DNA of 64,000 nt. Source: Tanypteryx hageni. Lineage: Eukaryota; Arthropoda; Insecta; Odonata; Petaluridae. Position numbers and translations under genes: made by a program. The stretch spans positions 148,425,173-148,489,172 of the forward strand of contig CM054116.1 of NCBI GenBank assembly GCA_028673005.1. Reading direction: 5' to 3'. Of this stretch, positions 20,290-32,385 are shown piece by piece (within the stretch, counting starts at the first letter, position 1; each line of letters begins with the position of its first letter). The notes beneath the pieces are model-generated. The model searched no databases, was not told where the DNA came from, and was given only the letters and a program-made list of their open reading frames with translations.

Positions 20290-21065
20290 TTATTGTTCTT
20301 ATAATCCTTCCTCAAATTTTGAAATCTTCTGTGCCTTCTAATGATTTTTGCATTACACTTTCTCCATATATATTGAATAGGGTCGGCGATAGGCAACAGC
20401 CCTGTCTTACTCCTCTACCGATATTTAGTCTGCAGGTGTCTGCATTCTCCAACCTGACCTTTAAAACTTGATTCAAATATAGATTCCTGATCAGTCTCCT
20501 GTCTTTCCAGTCTACACCTTTATCCTATAATATCTTCATCAACATTACCCAATTTACTCTATCAAAGGCCTTCTGCCAGTCTACGAAAAATACGCAGATA
20601 TCCTGACTGTACTCTATTGCCCTTTCTGATATGATTCTAACTACCCCTATAGCATCTCTAGTTTCTTGTCCTTTTCTGAAACCGAATTGATCTTCCCCTA
20701 GCATTTCTACTGCCTTTTTCTCCAGCCTTTTATTAAGAATCCTCATGATGATATTCTAAGTGTGTGACAGAAGGCTTATCGTTCTGTAGGCTTTACACTG
20801 CATTGCCTTTGGCTTCTTCTTTAGAGGGATCATTGTTACTTCTAGGAAATCCCGAGGCCACTCTCCCGTGTCGTAAATCTTATTAATTAATTTCGTGATC
20901 ACTTTTAGTCCTTCTGATCCCATGACTGTAAGTACCTCAGCCAGTATTTCATCGCTGCCTGTGACTTTCCCTTTTTTTTAGTTCCACTATCGCTTTTTCT
21001 ACTTCGCTCTCCATAATACTTGATCCTAAGTTATCTTCTTCAATGTTTTCCTCATTTTTCCGTTC
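20290..21065 (-). pseudogene. RTE reverse transcriptase N-terminal part, copy 2
   Basis: On the minus strand: ESEV-type start near 21020, a GDEI-AEVL segment, TGEWPRDFLEVTMIPL, then GEDQFGFRKGQETRDAIGVVRIISERAIEY and CVFFVDWQKAFDRVNWVMLMKIL (motif A with its catalytic Asp), DWKDRRLIRNLY, and GVRQGCCLSPTLFNIY (motif B). Several frame shifts split it. The longest clean piece is 20746-20525. Confidence 0.8.
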
Positions 21066-21540
21066 TATTTTTGCCGATGTCAACTCTATTTCTTCTCATT
21101 TCTTCTTTCAAGTTCTCTAGCTTTCCTGCCATTCTCATAGTTCTTACGTTCCAAGTTCCTATTCGTAAATTACTTTCGACAAATGCTTTCCTCAAGGCAG
21201 TCCCCGCCCGGAGATCCGATTGCGGGACTATTTTACCTCCGGATTGTTTTACCTCGAGAGAACTCATATTGTCCAACCATATAATCATTACTAGGGATTG
21301 TAATGTGGTAGTTTCCCTCTTGTTTTCCACATCGCAATACTGTAGCTGTTCAAATCGTCCCGATCACGCCTACAGCTGTATTGGATATAGACCCAACCAG
21401 CATCATTTTTTTTCGGCTCTATACCATAGTGACAGTACTGCTGCCTACTGTCAGGCATCGATGATAGTTTTTTTAATAAAACCTCCGTTCGCGGAACTTT
21501 GTAATGGGAAGTCGACACGCTAACCACTACACCACCAGTG
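21066..21540 (-). pseudogene. RTE 5' leader and start of the endonuclease, copy 2
   Basis: LRIGTWNVRTMRMAGKLENLKEEMRRNRVDI (about 21175-21080) is the endonuclease N-terminus. It runs straight into RT linker sequence near 21065, so nearly the whole endonuclease has been deleted. The upstream leader 21130-21350 matches copy 1. The extreme 5' end (21540-21475) has a tRNA-like TGGTGTAGTGGTTAGCG segment. Confidence 0.7.
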
Positions 21541-21638
21541 CATACAATATATGTATATACACATATAATAGTTAAAACGCCTACGACACATAGTGCTTAG
21601 GGCTTACGTAACTCTTAATCCGGCCCTGCGCTCTGCCT
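21541..21638 (+). repeat. Right half of the MITE split by RTE copy 2
   Basis: ATATATGTATATACACATATAATAGTTAAAA and GACACATAGTGCTTAGGGCTTACG...AATCCGGCCCTG match 32740-32821 of the complete MITE. The terminus CCGGCCCTG ends at 21638. Confidence 0.75.
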
Positions 21639-21972
21639 CTTTATCGAGTGTCATCCTGGCGTAAAAGGACTTAAAATGTTACTTAAATAACATTTTTAGA
21701 AATATTGTATATTATTTTGAGAACTAACAAAGATATATTTCATTATTCATGGCAAAGAGAATAACATTTTAAATATATCAAAAACTTGACCATTAGTATA
21801 ATAAGAAACTTTAGGCAACGAAAAATAAAATTACCCAACCTACCTATCTATCGACGTACAACAGGCCGAGTAACTTTGATAATTACATATGTGAATTTTT
21901 ATTCTATAAATAGCTAAAAGAAGAGAACGTAAACATAATGTGCAAATTCCTATATGTACTCCATTCCACATT
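21639..21972. other. Gene-less stretch
   Basis: AT-rich; nothing supported. Confidence 0.4.
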
Positions 21973-23483
21973 TAGTTGACTGTTAGGGTTCTTATGGAGA
22001 TATTCCATCTTTCTCTTATCGTTGTATTTCTGCATAAGTCTGTCTCTCTCTTTCTGTTGCGCAGTTGCCGTATGTAACATTTCTACAGTACATATTCAAT
22101 ATTTTTTTAATATTTAAGATAAAAATTTTTTTTATGATAAATTTAACGCTAAATCCATTGCTGCAATTGGTTTTTGCTAATTTATTCAAATAAAATTTAC
22201 AAAAATAATTTACTCGCTCGTCTCAAAAACGAGCTCTTTTTCGCCGTTATATTTATTACATCATTTTGTAAAATTGGTCGATCACTTTCAGTTTGAAATT
22301 TTATAAAGAAGTTATTACATATTTTCTTCATAATGAGGTATATTTATTTTATTTATGATTGATCTAATTAGTTTTATATTTTTATATGAAGCTTCGTATC
22401 GCATTTTTTGAAATTGGCAATGGATAAGGTAGTCTCCTACAAAATTGCGTACTGTAACTGTTAGACCCATATATGCATTACATAAATTACTGAAAAATTA
22501 TGAAGATATTTTTAATGAAGATTTAACGGGAATAGCTCGAATGATATGGGAGTTATGAATTTTTTTAAATCGATGAAAATCTCGCTCCCGCCAAATTCGA
22601 CGGATAGGTTCCGTCGCCGGAAATATTTTGTAAATATCTGTGAATAGAAATTCTCTGACAGTGAAATAACATATAACAGTATTAGAAGTATTTTCTGGTC
22701 TTTGAAGGAAGGGTATAGCGGAAATATTTAACACGTGTCCAGGTCATTGCCCTTCTGTGATTCCATAGTAAGCCTAGCCTGACCCTGCTGCTTTTATGCC
22801 CCTCTTAGGCCATAAACGGTATATTTCTTCTAAATATAAGAAAAATTACCTGCCAGTTTCGAAAAACAGATGTTCTCCAAGCTGGGTAGTAGTCTTTGTT
22901 CTCAATTTTCAGGTTCAGTTTGTCTTTTGACATTGAGTGTGTTTGTGTCTGCTTTTTCCAAAGCTCTTATAAGAGTGACGTGCAATACTGTGCAGTGTTC
23001 AACTTGAAAATGCGCGTTCTTTTATTGGAATATACTTAGAGATAAATTTACTGCTTATCTGTTAGTTTAACCATGTCAGTGGCTGTAATGAAGAAGAGGA
23101 AACATGGTGAGAAGCTAAGAAGCCAAAAAAGACAAATTGTGTTGAATGTGTTGATGCATTTCAGCAAAACTCTCGCTTAACAAAAGCGAACAAAGAAACC
23201 GCCAGAGCTACAGGATGTTAGGAGTCAACCATTTATCGAGTGAGGAAAGAAGCGACTCAAGGTACGTTAGTTACTCCTGCCAAGAAGAAGAAATTAGAGA
23301 AACCCTACAGGAACTCTCGAATTACATTTTTTAATGAGATCATCAGATTGGGGATCAGAAAGATGGCACATGAAATGTTAATCAAAAATATCCCTCCTAC
23401 TCTCAAATCTATCCTGTTAACATTGACGATGATTTACCGAATATTAAAAGAAAAACTTTGTACCGATTATTAATAGGTATAGG

Positions 23484-26400
23484 CAGTGGTGTGCTGGAGC
23501 CGGCTCGCGCGAGCCGGTTGTTAAATTTTCAAGAATTTTGCGAGCCGGTTGTTAAACACGGCAATGATTATAAACATCAAGTATGAAAATATACAATTAA
23601 ATAAATTATATTAAAACAAAGGTATTAAAATCTCAAAACTCATCACTTCCTAATTATTTTATTTTACTACAATTTACTATTACCTACCCAGATTGCACGA
23701 AAATTTTCGTATCCAGCGACAAGGATTGACGATTTGGATACAAAGCATCCCATATTAAACGAGCGAGAGTGCGGCCTTTAATGGAATCGCATACGCAAGA
23801 AGAAATCGTTTCTCGGCTCAACATTCTCTCCATATTTCAGGAAAACGAGAAGCTGCAGCATTGATGAAAGAAGTCACTCAAACAACTCCTCGTCGAGCTA
23901 TAAAAGTTAAAAAAGCTTATAAATCATCAACATTACTACCCACATTACACACCGGAGGAGAAGCACTGGCGCTTCTTGTTGAGAACGATCTGACAAAGTC
24001 GCAATACATTAACATTAGGAAAGGTGCAATTTCTTTACGTGTCTCATTATTAATTTCGTCTCTCTTCCTCCTTCCCAATACAAAGTAATATTCTCCAGAT
24101 TTCAACGCACCAGTAAAAGTATTTCGGGACTTTGTTATCTTCTCACCTTCTAAGCTCACACATTGTAACCAACTCGTGATTTTCTATCAATAAACAGTGC
24201 AATTTGTCATACAATTACATCGGAGTTCATAGATAAAATGATACATAAAACCAAATGTTCAGAAATGCGTACGAAATATTTTTTCGGACTACATTCGACT
24301 TTTCGCCCACAGAACGAACTGTTTTGAGTGGCATTTGAGCGATAAGCTTGTATATTGTGACTGAGTAAATCAATGTTTTAGTAAGTGTGGTTTCAGTAAG
24401 TTGCAATGCTTTTCTGGAAAAGTGTTGCAATGATACCTTGATTTCTTCATATAACGGAAGTTATGGGTGTAAGCTGAAAAATAAGGTAAGTGTTTTAGCA
24501 CAAAATTTCCGTTATTTTTTAAATTATGCAAAGAAATCATTAACAGAAATGTTGACGTTAAAATGTTGAACAATAATAAAAATTTTGCTTATTCGTTAGA
24601 AATTATTTGTTAAAATTAACATAATTAAAATTAGAAGTCGTACTTTTAATTTAGAAAATGCTATTAATCGCATCAAAAAATGAAATTAGTCAAATAATTT
24701 TTCAGAACCTGATCCCAAAAATGTCAAAACGACAGACTAATCTATTAAGTTTTTTAAATGTGAAGACGGTGAAAAAACACAGAATATAAGGACAGTAACA
24801 AAAATAATTGTGGAGCGTCGAAGCCAACGGAACCAAATTTCGAACCAGTTGAACGACCAGTCAGTGAAGAAAAACCGTGATGTTCGTCAATGAAAGAAAT
24901 AGATAATCTTGCCCTCCTGGATTTTTGGAACGAAAAACAAACAAGTGTGTTTATAGAACAGTACAAATGGCTTCAAGTAAAGAAAGGTAAATTAGGATGT
25001 AAGAATTGTTCAACGGTTCAGCATTTAGGAGTGACAGCAGAAAAGCATGCCCATCTGTCGAAGGAATGGAGCGCATATTTAGTCACCCCAAATGGCAGTA
25101 ATAAAAGTACTAGGCCAGCTTCTCTATGAAAAAAATTAGGGAACACGATGTTTCTAAAGCCCATATTAAAATTCAAGATTTTTTAAAAGAATCGGCTAAT
25201 GACTCAATTTCTAATTTAGTACACAAACTAAATAATGAAACTATTGATGTTACCGTAAAAATTTTCAATACCGGTTACAGTTTGGTAAAACGTAACAGGT
25301 CTTTATCCGATATTGAGGCGGCATTAGAATTACAAAACAAAAATGGCGTAGATATAGGCAATTGTTTGCATTCACGATACAGTGCAATAAGAATAGCGGC
25401 ACATATCGCAAAATAAATTAAAATGAAGATATTTAAGTATATTATAGAAGAGAATGCCAAAATATGTATCATAATTGACGAAGCATATACAATTTCGAAA
25501 AAAAGCACTCTGGTGATTTATCTCCAGTGCGCAGTTAAATCCGCTTTCGCACCAGTAATGTTATTTGTAGCTTTAAAAGAATTGGTGTCAACCACAGCAG
25601 AGTGTTTTTTTAATACATTACTTTCTACTTTAAATGACTGTGGATTTAACAACGAATACTTGAAAGCTACTTTAATCGCATTTTGTTCTGATGGTGCTAA
25701 TACAATGTCGAGAAGAAAGTCTGGAGTGGCTACCAAGTTGTTAGAAGATTTTCCTAAAATCGTTATTTGGCACTGTTTAAATCATCGATTGCAATTATCA
25801 CTCGACCATTCAATATCCGAAATAAAACAAGTTAATCATTTAAAAATATTTTTAGACAATTTATAGTATTTATCACCAATCTATTAAAAATCAAACCGAA
25901 CTAGAAATTGTAGCTAAAGAACTTGAAATTGAGAATATTAAAATTGGTCGGATACTGGGACCAAGATGGGCGGCATGTAGTTTACGAGCTGCCACTGCTG
26001 TATGGCGCGCATATCCTGCATTATATATATGCATTTTTCTCGTTTTTCTTATTCTGGTCTGGCAAAGAGGTTAGCTAACATTAATTTCTTGCGAGACCTT
26101 GCTTTAATGATTGCCATTCTTGAAGAATTTTTATTACTTTAAATTGCACTGCAGTCAAGATCAACTAACATTCAGAAAGCGCAAAAATTAATCAAATGCA
26201 CCATAAGAGCTTTGGAAAATTTAAAGGTTTGTACTGGAAAGCATGAATCTCAAGTTGAAAATTTAATTAAGTCAGATAAGTCTAAAGATATTCCATTTAA
26301 TAAAAATAATAAATTCAATGCTCTTCCGAGGAATATGTTATTAGAAAATATAATTCAACACATGAATTTCTGTCGTTTATCAGTCAGAAACAATGATGAA

Positions 26401-27338
26401 AGCAAATATCAATAATCAGGTCAGGCTCATCACTGGGAAATTTACTCATCATGAAAAAAACTCTTTCATAATGATGAAATCATTTATAATTATTTAGATT
26501 AATTAGAACCATCTACTTGGCCTTGTGAAGAACTAACCTCACCATGGATAGCTGGAGAAAAAAAATTCCATCATTTAAATGAAATTTTAAAATATGAAAT
26601 TGATTTGAACGATTTGCAGGATTTTGTAGATAATAATCTAGAATTACGCAATGTTTCAATTCCTGCAACTATACAAAAAGCTAAAAAGATAGTTAGCACT
26701 ATTGCAATCAGTAGTGCTGAAGCTGAAAGATGCTTCAGTTTAATGAACATAATTTGTACGAGGGGGAGAAATAGTTTGACAGTAAATCACATATCGGAAT
26801 TAATGACGATAAATTTATTGAGAAAAGAGTTAGTGGATTGGGATGCAACTTCATTTGTCAAATCATGGTTGAATCGTAACCATAGATTGGCTACAGATAC
26901 AAGAGTTCGGCAAAAATCAACGAAAGCGTTCTGTGAGAATCAACTGGCTATATGGAATTTACAATAAAGAATATTGAATATTTTACTATTGTTTGAAAAT
27001 TTTCTGCTCCACGTTGTTGTAAATCAGTACAATTTATAAAAAACTTATGTACCTATATGCATTCATTGTTGTTAAAAATTTACCAGCACACCACTGGTTG
27101 TAAATGTATTAAATATACTTTATAATTCATTAATGTTATTAAAATATTTAAAATAAATATTAAATTTGTATTTACGATATTGTCTTTATGGAAATATTTT
27201 GATATTCTTTCAAAGAACAGATAATGCAAACTCAGGACCATCAGAAACGTAATCAATTAGATGGCAGGTGGGATACATAACTGCCAGGGGCGGCGATACG
27301 AGCGAGCCGGTTGTTAAGTATTTGGCAGCACACCACTG
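23484..27338 (+). mobile_element. KIAA1586-like hAT element inside the Tc1/mariner-like element
   Basis: The left end CAGTGGTGTGCTGGAGCCGG and the right end CAGCACACCACTG (ending 27338) are inverted. GAGCCGGTTGTTAA-type subterminal motifs occur near both ends (23508, 23540, 27303). A second, internal right end, ACCAGCACACCACTG, lies at 27082-27096. The flanks (GGTATAGG and GGTTCACA) do not form an 8-bp duplication, which is unusual for hAT. The transposase is on the plus strand. Confidence 0.75.
24890..26967 (+). pseudogene. hAT transposase related to KIAA1586, broken
   Basis: The frames in order are [29 protein letters not shown] (24890-25129, degenerate zinc-binding start), the helical part (25126-25416), and the catalytic half (25423-25866) with [18 protein letters not shown] (first Asp), [20 protein letters not shown] (second Asp) and [10 protein letters not shown] (C-x2-H). 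Then come a linker (26212-26415) and the C-terminal dimerisation domain (26605-26967) with [13 protein letters not shown] and [13 protein letters not shown]. Stops and frame changes separate the parts. Similarity to human KIAA1586, a domesticated hAT protein, is recalled from its family pattern. Confidence 0.8.
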
Positions 27339-28899
27339 GGTTCACATACGAAAAAAGGGGGGAAAATGTATTCTCATCGAAATAGATGATATCGTTCGAT
27401 GTCGCCAAAAGTATTTAAGAGAAATGAGGAAATACAGAAGCGAAAATAAATGCATTGTGGATACCCATTAATTGTGGATCAATGTCGGCCAAACTGTTAA
27501 CAAAGCATGGCATGACAAAAAACAAAAACACCACGCCAAGCTTTCCTTGCGGGTCTCAGTACGGGATTGAAGCCTCCAACAGGTCGTGGTGGTCGATTTG
27601 CATTAAAAAAGAATTCATCAGATGTGCACGATGAAGTTGACGGGGAATTTGATGAAGAATGGTTTGAAAATAAAGTTCTCCCGAATGCCCCTGAAGGTTC
27701 AGTCATTGTAATGGATAATGCATCCTATCATAGAAAAATTGAAGCAATCCTCAATACTGGCTGGAGAAAGGATAATGTTAAGGAGTGGTTGAAAACAAAA
27801 ATATAAACTTCGATGAAGATTGCCTCAAAATAGACCTTCTCTATAGAGTTGGTAAGTACGAAATAAATAAGAGAATTACAGAATCGATGAACTTACGAAA
27901 AAAAACGGTTGCGTTTTTCTCCGACTCCCACCTTACCACTGTGAACTAAATCCCATTGAAATGGTGTGGGCGCAGGTTAAGCACTACGTTGCGATGAAAA
28001 CCACAACTTTCAAGAAAAAAGACGTAGAGAAACTGATTGCAGAAAGTTTTGAACGAGTTAAAGCAGATAATTGGAAAAATCACATGCAACATGTCATGAA
28101 AGTGGAAGAAGAAATGTGGCAGGTTGATAATCTACAAGATGATATTGAAAAACTAATAGTTAGGCTGATATTATCATCTTCCTCTTCTTCTTCGACATCA
28201 CCTTCTCCATTCTCGGCCCCTCTTCATACATCTGAAGCGCAACCAAGTACTTCTGGATACATGGAAGGAGTTCAAAGACTGACAGATTTTTAATGAAAGA
28301 GGTAAGAAAAATATTCGCTTTCATTTATGATTTTTAACTATAAATTTTTTACTCTTCAACTGTCATATCAGCATTCTTAAGATATTCCAATTTTCCGATA
28401 CAATCAACATGAATAAAAATTCCCATTAAGCTAACAGACAATTATTGTCGATGATTTAAATTAGCTTGATTCTAAAATGTATTTATTTAACTATAAACAA
28501 TGTTGGAGTAACTATCAAAACTTGTGCACTTCTTATAACTAAAATTTTAAGAAATTGACGAAATTTACAGTAGACCATTTTATCCGTTTATTCCGGTCAT
28601 CTAACTCCAAAGGAGCTGCATGCTAAGTCTGGCAACGCTGTTCTCCATAAGGCTCTAACAGTCATCTAAAGGTGAAATGGAATAGTACATATCCGCCGTA
28701 ATGGAAACACCGGCAAAATACAACCACAGAAGGACGTATAATTATATGGATTGTAAATGAAATCCAATAAAAATTCCATTTTTGAGATGATTCTTGGCTA
28801 TCCTTCAGCTTGCTTTCTTTGTACATAGTTTCTACTATGCCTGTCACATTCCAAAAGGAGAGTACGCAGGGGCGGATTGGTCCGCTGGGACACCAGGCA

Positions 28900-30600
28900 A
28901 AATAAAGGTGGGCAGAGGCCGCCGAGTGGTTTCTACATCGGACTCAGTTGCTTTTTCGTTTTTTAAAGGTTATGCATGTGCGGCAGGAGCCTCCCAGTGT
29001 CATAGGCAAGATGCCTGGGCTGATTGATCATAAAATATCTTCCATGAGGCCATTTGCGGTTGTTTTGGTGTTTTCCAACTGTTTTATATTTGTGTTCTCC
29101 TCTGTTTTTTCCAGCCTTCTCACCCTTCCTCCCCTTGCAGTACCGAGTTAAGGAAGGCTGAGTGAGGAATATCCTCCCTCCTGCGGTTTCTTTTAGCTTC
29201 TATGTGCTCCCTGGCACACTCAAAATTTTCGGTTTATTGGTAGCAGCTTCTATTTGAGATTGGGTTTCTATTAGCACTTCTTAGTAATTGCCACCCTATA
29301 GGTCACTTTGAAAATGGAGCACATATTTCCACAAAATCGTTTTCAACCCTCCCTCTTTCCCTCGTATTTTGCATCTGTGACAAAGTACAAGAGTCCGCAT
29401 CAGTTCCAATTCATCAGGCGTAGTGAAAACATCAGTAGAGTGATCTGCATCCTTCAGTGACTGAAGAGTTTTTTTTACCATTTTTTGCAGGTTAGCTTTC
29501 CTTGGGAGTAATTGATTCATTCTTGCCTTTGCTCAAGAAGTTGTATCAAAATTTAGTATAAACATTATTCTTTTCCTAGTGATTAAAGGAGGTTTTTAAA
29601 AGCTGTAAGTTTCCAAGTCCACGATCAACGAAGCCCATCAACTCAGAAATTACATTTATATATTTTTCTATTGATTTAATTTCTGTACCTCATTTTGTCT
29701 GGTAAAATTCCTTATTAATTTTATTCAAATAATTTTGTATCGATCACAATTATTTAAATAAACCTTGACTAACTAAATGGTTTAGTGTAGTATTTTCCTT
29801 AAGATTTAAGGTAATTATCTCTTCTACTAAAAATTTTGTTTCCCTGTACAAATTCGTCATGATGGTCATTTTAACATTTAAATAGGTGAAAATCTCTACT
29901 ACTTGAGCATATTTTAGGGATACTAATCGTGAGAAAAATACTAATAGATATTTTATTTATTCTAATTCCGACCTGAGGGAAACAAAAAGCATCCAGTGGA
30001 AAAGTTAGTCTCATTTTTATTTAAATTTTATGATAATTTCAATAATAACTTCTACGATAACCTGTTACATAGTTATTGAAAATTCAATGTCGAATGTGTA
30101 GGATAATATCTTTTTTAATCAAATGAAAACTTTCTTCACAATTTTTTTATTAATATGTATAAAAATATTTGCAGAAATGATCGGTTCATAAATAAAAATG
30201 CTCGAGATCATAATTGTTTTATGGCTTCTTATATGCATGTGCATGTCTACATTGGTTTAATAAGATGTAACATATATCGGTAAACGACTAACGTAATATT
30301 TATCACTTTTTAATAATTTCATTACAATACTCAATAGCTATGATAACATTTATACAATACACAAATTCTCGCTAGTTGCTAATATTATAGGGCCTATTTT
30401 TTATTCTTGGACATCCTATGCATAATAAAGCAAGGTTTAGCCAGGAAAATGTCAACTTACTCTAGAATTTTGTTCTGTTGGTTGACTTATAGGTAACAGT
30501 CCGATAAGGAATAGTCTGTGTTAAAAGTTAAAATGTCTCATCAGAGATAAGACCCAAATCTAAGTCTTATCAAGATGTACTTCTAAAATATGAGATTATC
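28900..30600. other. Non-coding left part of the hAT element
   Basis: Short frames occur, for example on the minus strand at 29296-29520, but none has a recognisable domain. Confidence 0.35.
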
Positions 30601-30603
30601 CTG

Positions 30604-31551
30604 ATGGGATTTATTTATGTTTGTATCTTTGATGTAACAACACCTTTGTCCAAGTGCATACAAACGCATGGAATGGATCTCCTAAAAGCACCTCAGTTAG
30701 TGATGGGTACTCTAGCTCAGTTAGAGAAAATTCAGAGGAACTGTGATGGTGTGAGGACAAGAGTAACTCAATTTATCGACTGGGCAACAAGTGAAATCGA
30801 CAAATGAAGTCCTCAGAATAACATTGTTATTCAAGAGTTTTTCCCAGAAAAAAGTTTGTAAAAGATGTAAGTTACGTGAAGAAGGCACATACAAAGATGA
30901 AAAGTTGAATGTTTACAAAGAATTTGAAGTTTCTGTCTACAATAAGATATTAGATAACTGCATTGGAAGTTTAAAGTCAAGGTTCGAAAAGAATGGGGTA
31001 TTGTTTAGGGATCTGGCCTGTTTGTCTCCTGCACAGGTTGAATAGAGCAAGACAAGTTTGCCTCATGATGCTCTTCAGAAGTTCTTAAGAAATGCGATGA
31101 GCAATTCACGCATGAACAATAGCAATCTGAACTTAAAATCTATCAAATAACTGGGATAGGCTCAAGTATACTCTTCCCAAGGAGTACACAATGAAAACTC
31201 AAGAAGGTACAGATAGCTCAGATTTCAGAGTGAAGGAAAGTGGTGAATTGGAGTATGAGCAACCTTTGACTTGTAAAAGATTCCAGAATTGTTGAGTGTG
31301 TATTTGTTACACTTTAGAGCACTATAATTTATCCGGCAAGGCATACAAAAACATTGAACTTGCATATAAATACCTTCTGACACTACACAACTCAGGTGGC
31401 TTGTGAAAGAAGTTTTTCAACATTGAAATTCACGAAAAACAAGCTTAGAAGTACTATGAGTACTGATAACTTAGAGGCCTTGATTTTGATGTCAGTGGAG
31501 AAAGACAAACTTCAAAGAATAGACCACGATGCTGTCATTGATGAGGTGTAA
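30604..31551 (+). pseudogene. hAT transposase C-terminal half (ZMYM1-like), decayed
   Basis: DVTTPLSKCIQTHGMDLLKAPQLV followed by IQRNCDGVRTRVTQFIDWA is typical of ZMYM1-type hAT proteins. After many stops the C-terminal dimerisation block appears at about 31395-31551 as VACERSFSTLKFTKNKLRS and STDNLEALILMSVEKDKL. Catalytic Asp blocks are not readable. The decay is heavier than in the other hATs here, implying an older insertion. Confidence 0.7.
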
Positions 31552-32385
31552 TTAAAAAGCATGTTATTAACACTTTTAATACCAAAATTTGATAATTTTA
31601 ATGTAGTTGAAAAAAGATTCTTGTGTATTTACTTTAGATTTTGATTGCTTATTTTAATTAAACTGTGATATTTAAATAATTACTATGTAATTTCAAAATC
31701 TATGTTACTCATTTTTAGGCAGTAATATATAATTACCCCAACTCTTCGTCAATGATATTTGTAAATAATAAGTATTTATATATTTATTCATGTTAATGTT
31801 TATCATATGTAGTATATATTTGCTATGCACTAGATAATTCTTAGGGTACTAATATTAGGTTAGATTCCTCTTTTTCATGTATTGTTTTTATAGTATCATA
31901 TTATGGTTGATAATATTCAGCAGCATTGTAAATCACCAGAAATGTTGGCCATTTATGGAGTGACCAGCTATTCTCTTTTTAGGGAACATGCCCTTTTTGG
32001 TCACGAAACTTATTTCCTCTCTTTTTTGTTCTCTTTTGCTCTTTATTTTATGTGAAAACATTAAATTTGAATCACATTATTAATTATATTTGTTTTTTTC
32101 AATTGTCCTCCTTTTCCTTTATAACCATTTGTCCTCCTTGATTGAATTAAAAATCTGGTCAACCTACTCATATAAGCAATTGGATTATATAAAAATTACG
32201 CAAACTTTGTTTATTTAAAATAAGCCTTAATCAGAATGTAGCCTCACTATATATGATCTTACATTATGTCTCATGATAAAAATATAAGGGAATATTTTAC
32301 TCATTGTCAGATGTTTGGACCAAGGTCAGCATGTTTTCCCAGGCCGATTTTTGCTCCCAATCCAGCCCTGAGAATACGTATCCCT

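Larger units (their letters stand above)
14160..21540 (-). mobile_element. RTE LINE copy 2, split by a hAT and a MITE
   Basis: LINE segments on the minus strand are 21540-20290 (leader, endonuclease start, RT), 19223-18997 (RT after the catalytic motif) and 14707-14160 (C-terminal domain and 3' tail of (CAT)n, about 14163-14183). The gaps are filled by a 1,066-bp MITE and a 4,289-bp hAT. Its leader matches copy 1. The 3' ATG/CAT microsatellite tail fits RTE-type retrotransposition. The 5' junction near 21540 and the 3' tail both border halves of one MITE. Confidence 0.8.
23073..28293 (+). pseudogene. IS630/Tc1/mariner-like transposase (DDE_3), split and frameshifted
   Basis: The N-terminal part (23073-23483) starts MSVAVMKKRKHGEKLR, shows a helix-turn-helix-like region and ends at LYRLLIGIG. 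After the hAT, the frame resumes at 27345 with IEIDDIVRCRQKYLREMRKYR, then ...LWINVGQT. The first catalytic block is damaged: DETW-type is expected but VDTH-stop-LW is seen. Then come LKPPTGRGGRFAL, SVIVMDNASYHRK (second catalytic Asp) and, after frameshifts, LPPYHCELNPIEMVWAQVKHYV (catalytic Glu), ending with an acidic Ser-rich tail (28293). About 80-82 residues separate the second Asp from the Glu, far more than the 34 of classic Tc1 and similar to the DD82E group called Sailor; that name is from memory. The gene is inactive. Confidence 0.75.
21975..28666 (+). mobile_element. IS630/Tc1/mariner-type element split by a hAT
   Basis: The ends are inverted: GTTGACTGTTAGGGTTCTTATGGAGA from 21975 and its partner TCTCCATAAGGCTCTAACAGTC to 28666. 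TA dinucleotides lie outside both ends (21973-74 and 28667-68), the Tc1/mariner target. Without the internal hAT (23484-27338) the element is about 2.8 kb. Bases 21975-23072 form a long non-coding left part; 28294-28666 is the right non-coding part. The transposase gene runs left to right and is split by the hAT. Confidence 0.75.
28867..32370 (+). mobile_element. hAT element with ZMYM1-type transposase remnant
   Basis: The left end CAGGGGCGGATTGG and the inverse of the right end CAGGGCTGGATTGG are terminal inverted repeats. Flanking octamers AGAGTACG (28859-28866) and AGAATACG (32371-32378) match at seven of eight positions. A transposase remnant lies at 30604-31551. The rest (28900-30600 and 31560-32370) is AT-rich and non-coding. 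Confidence 0.8.
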
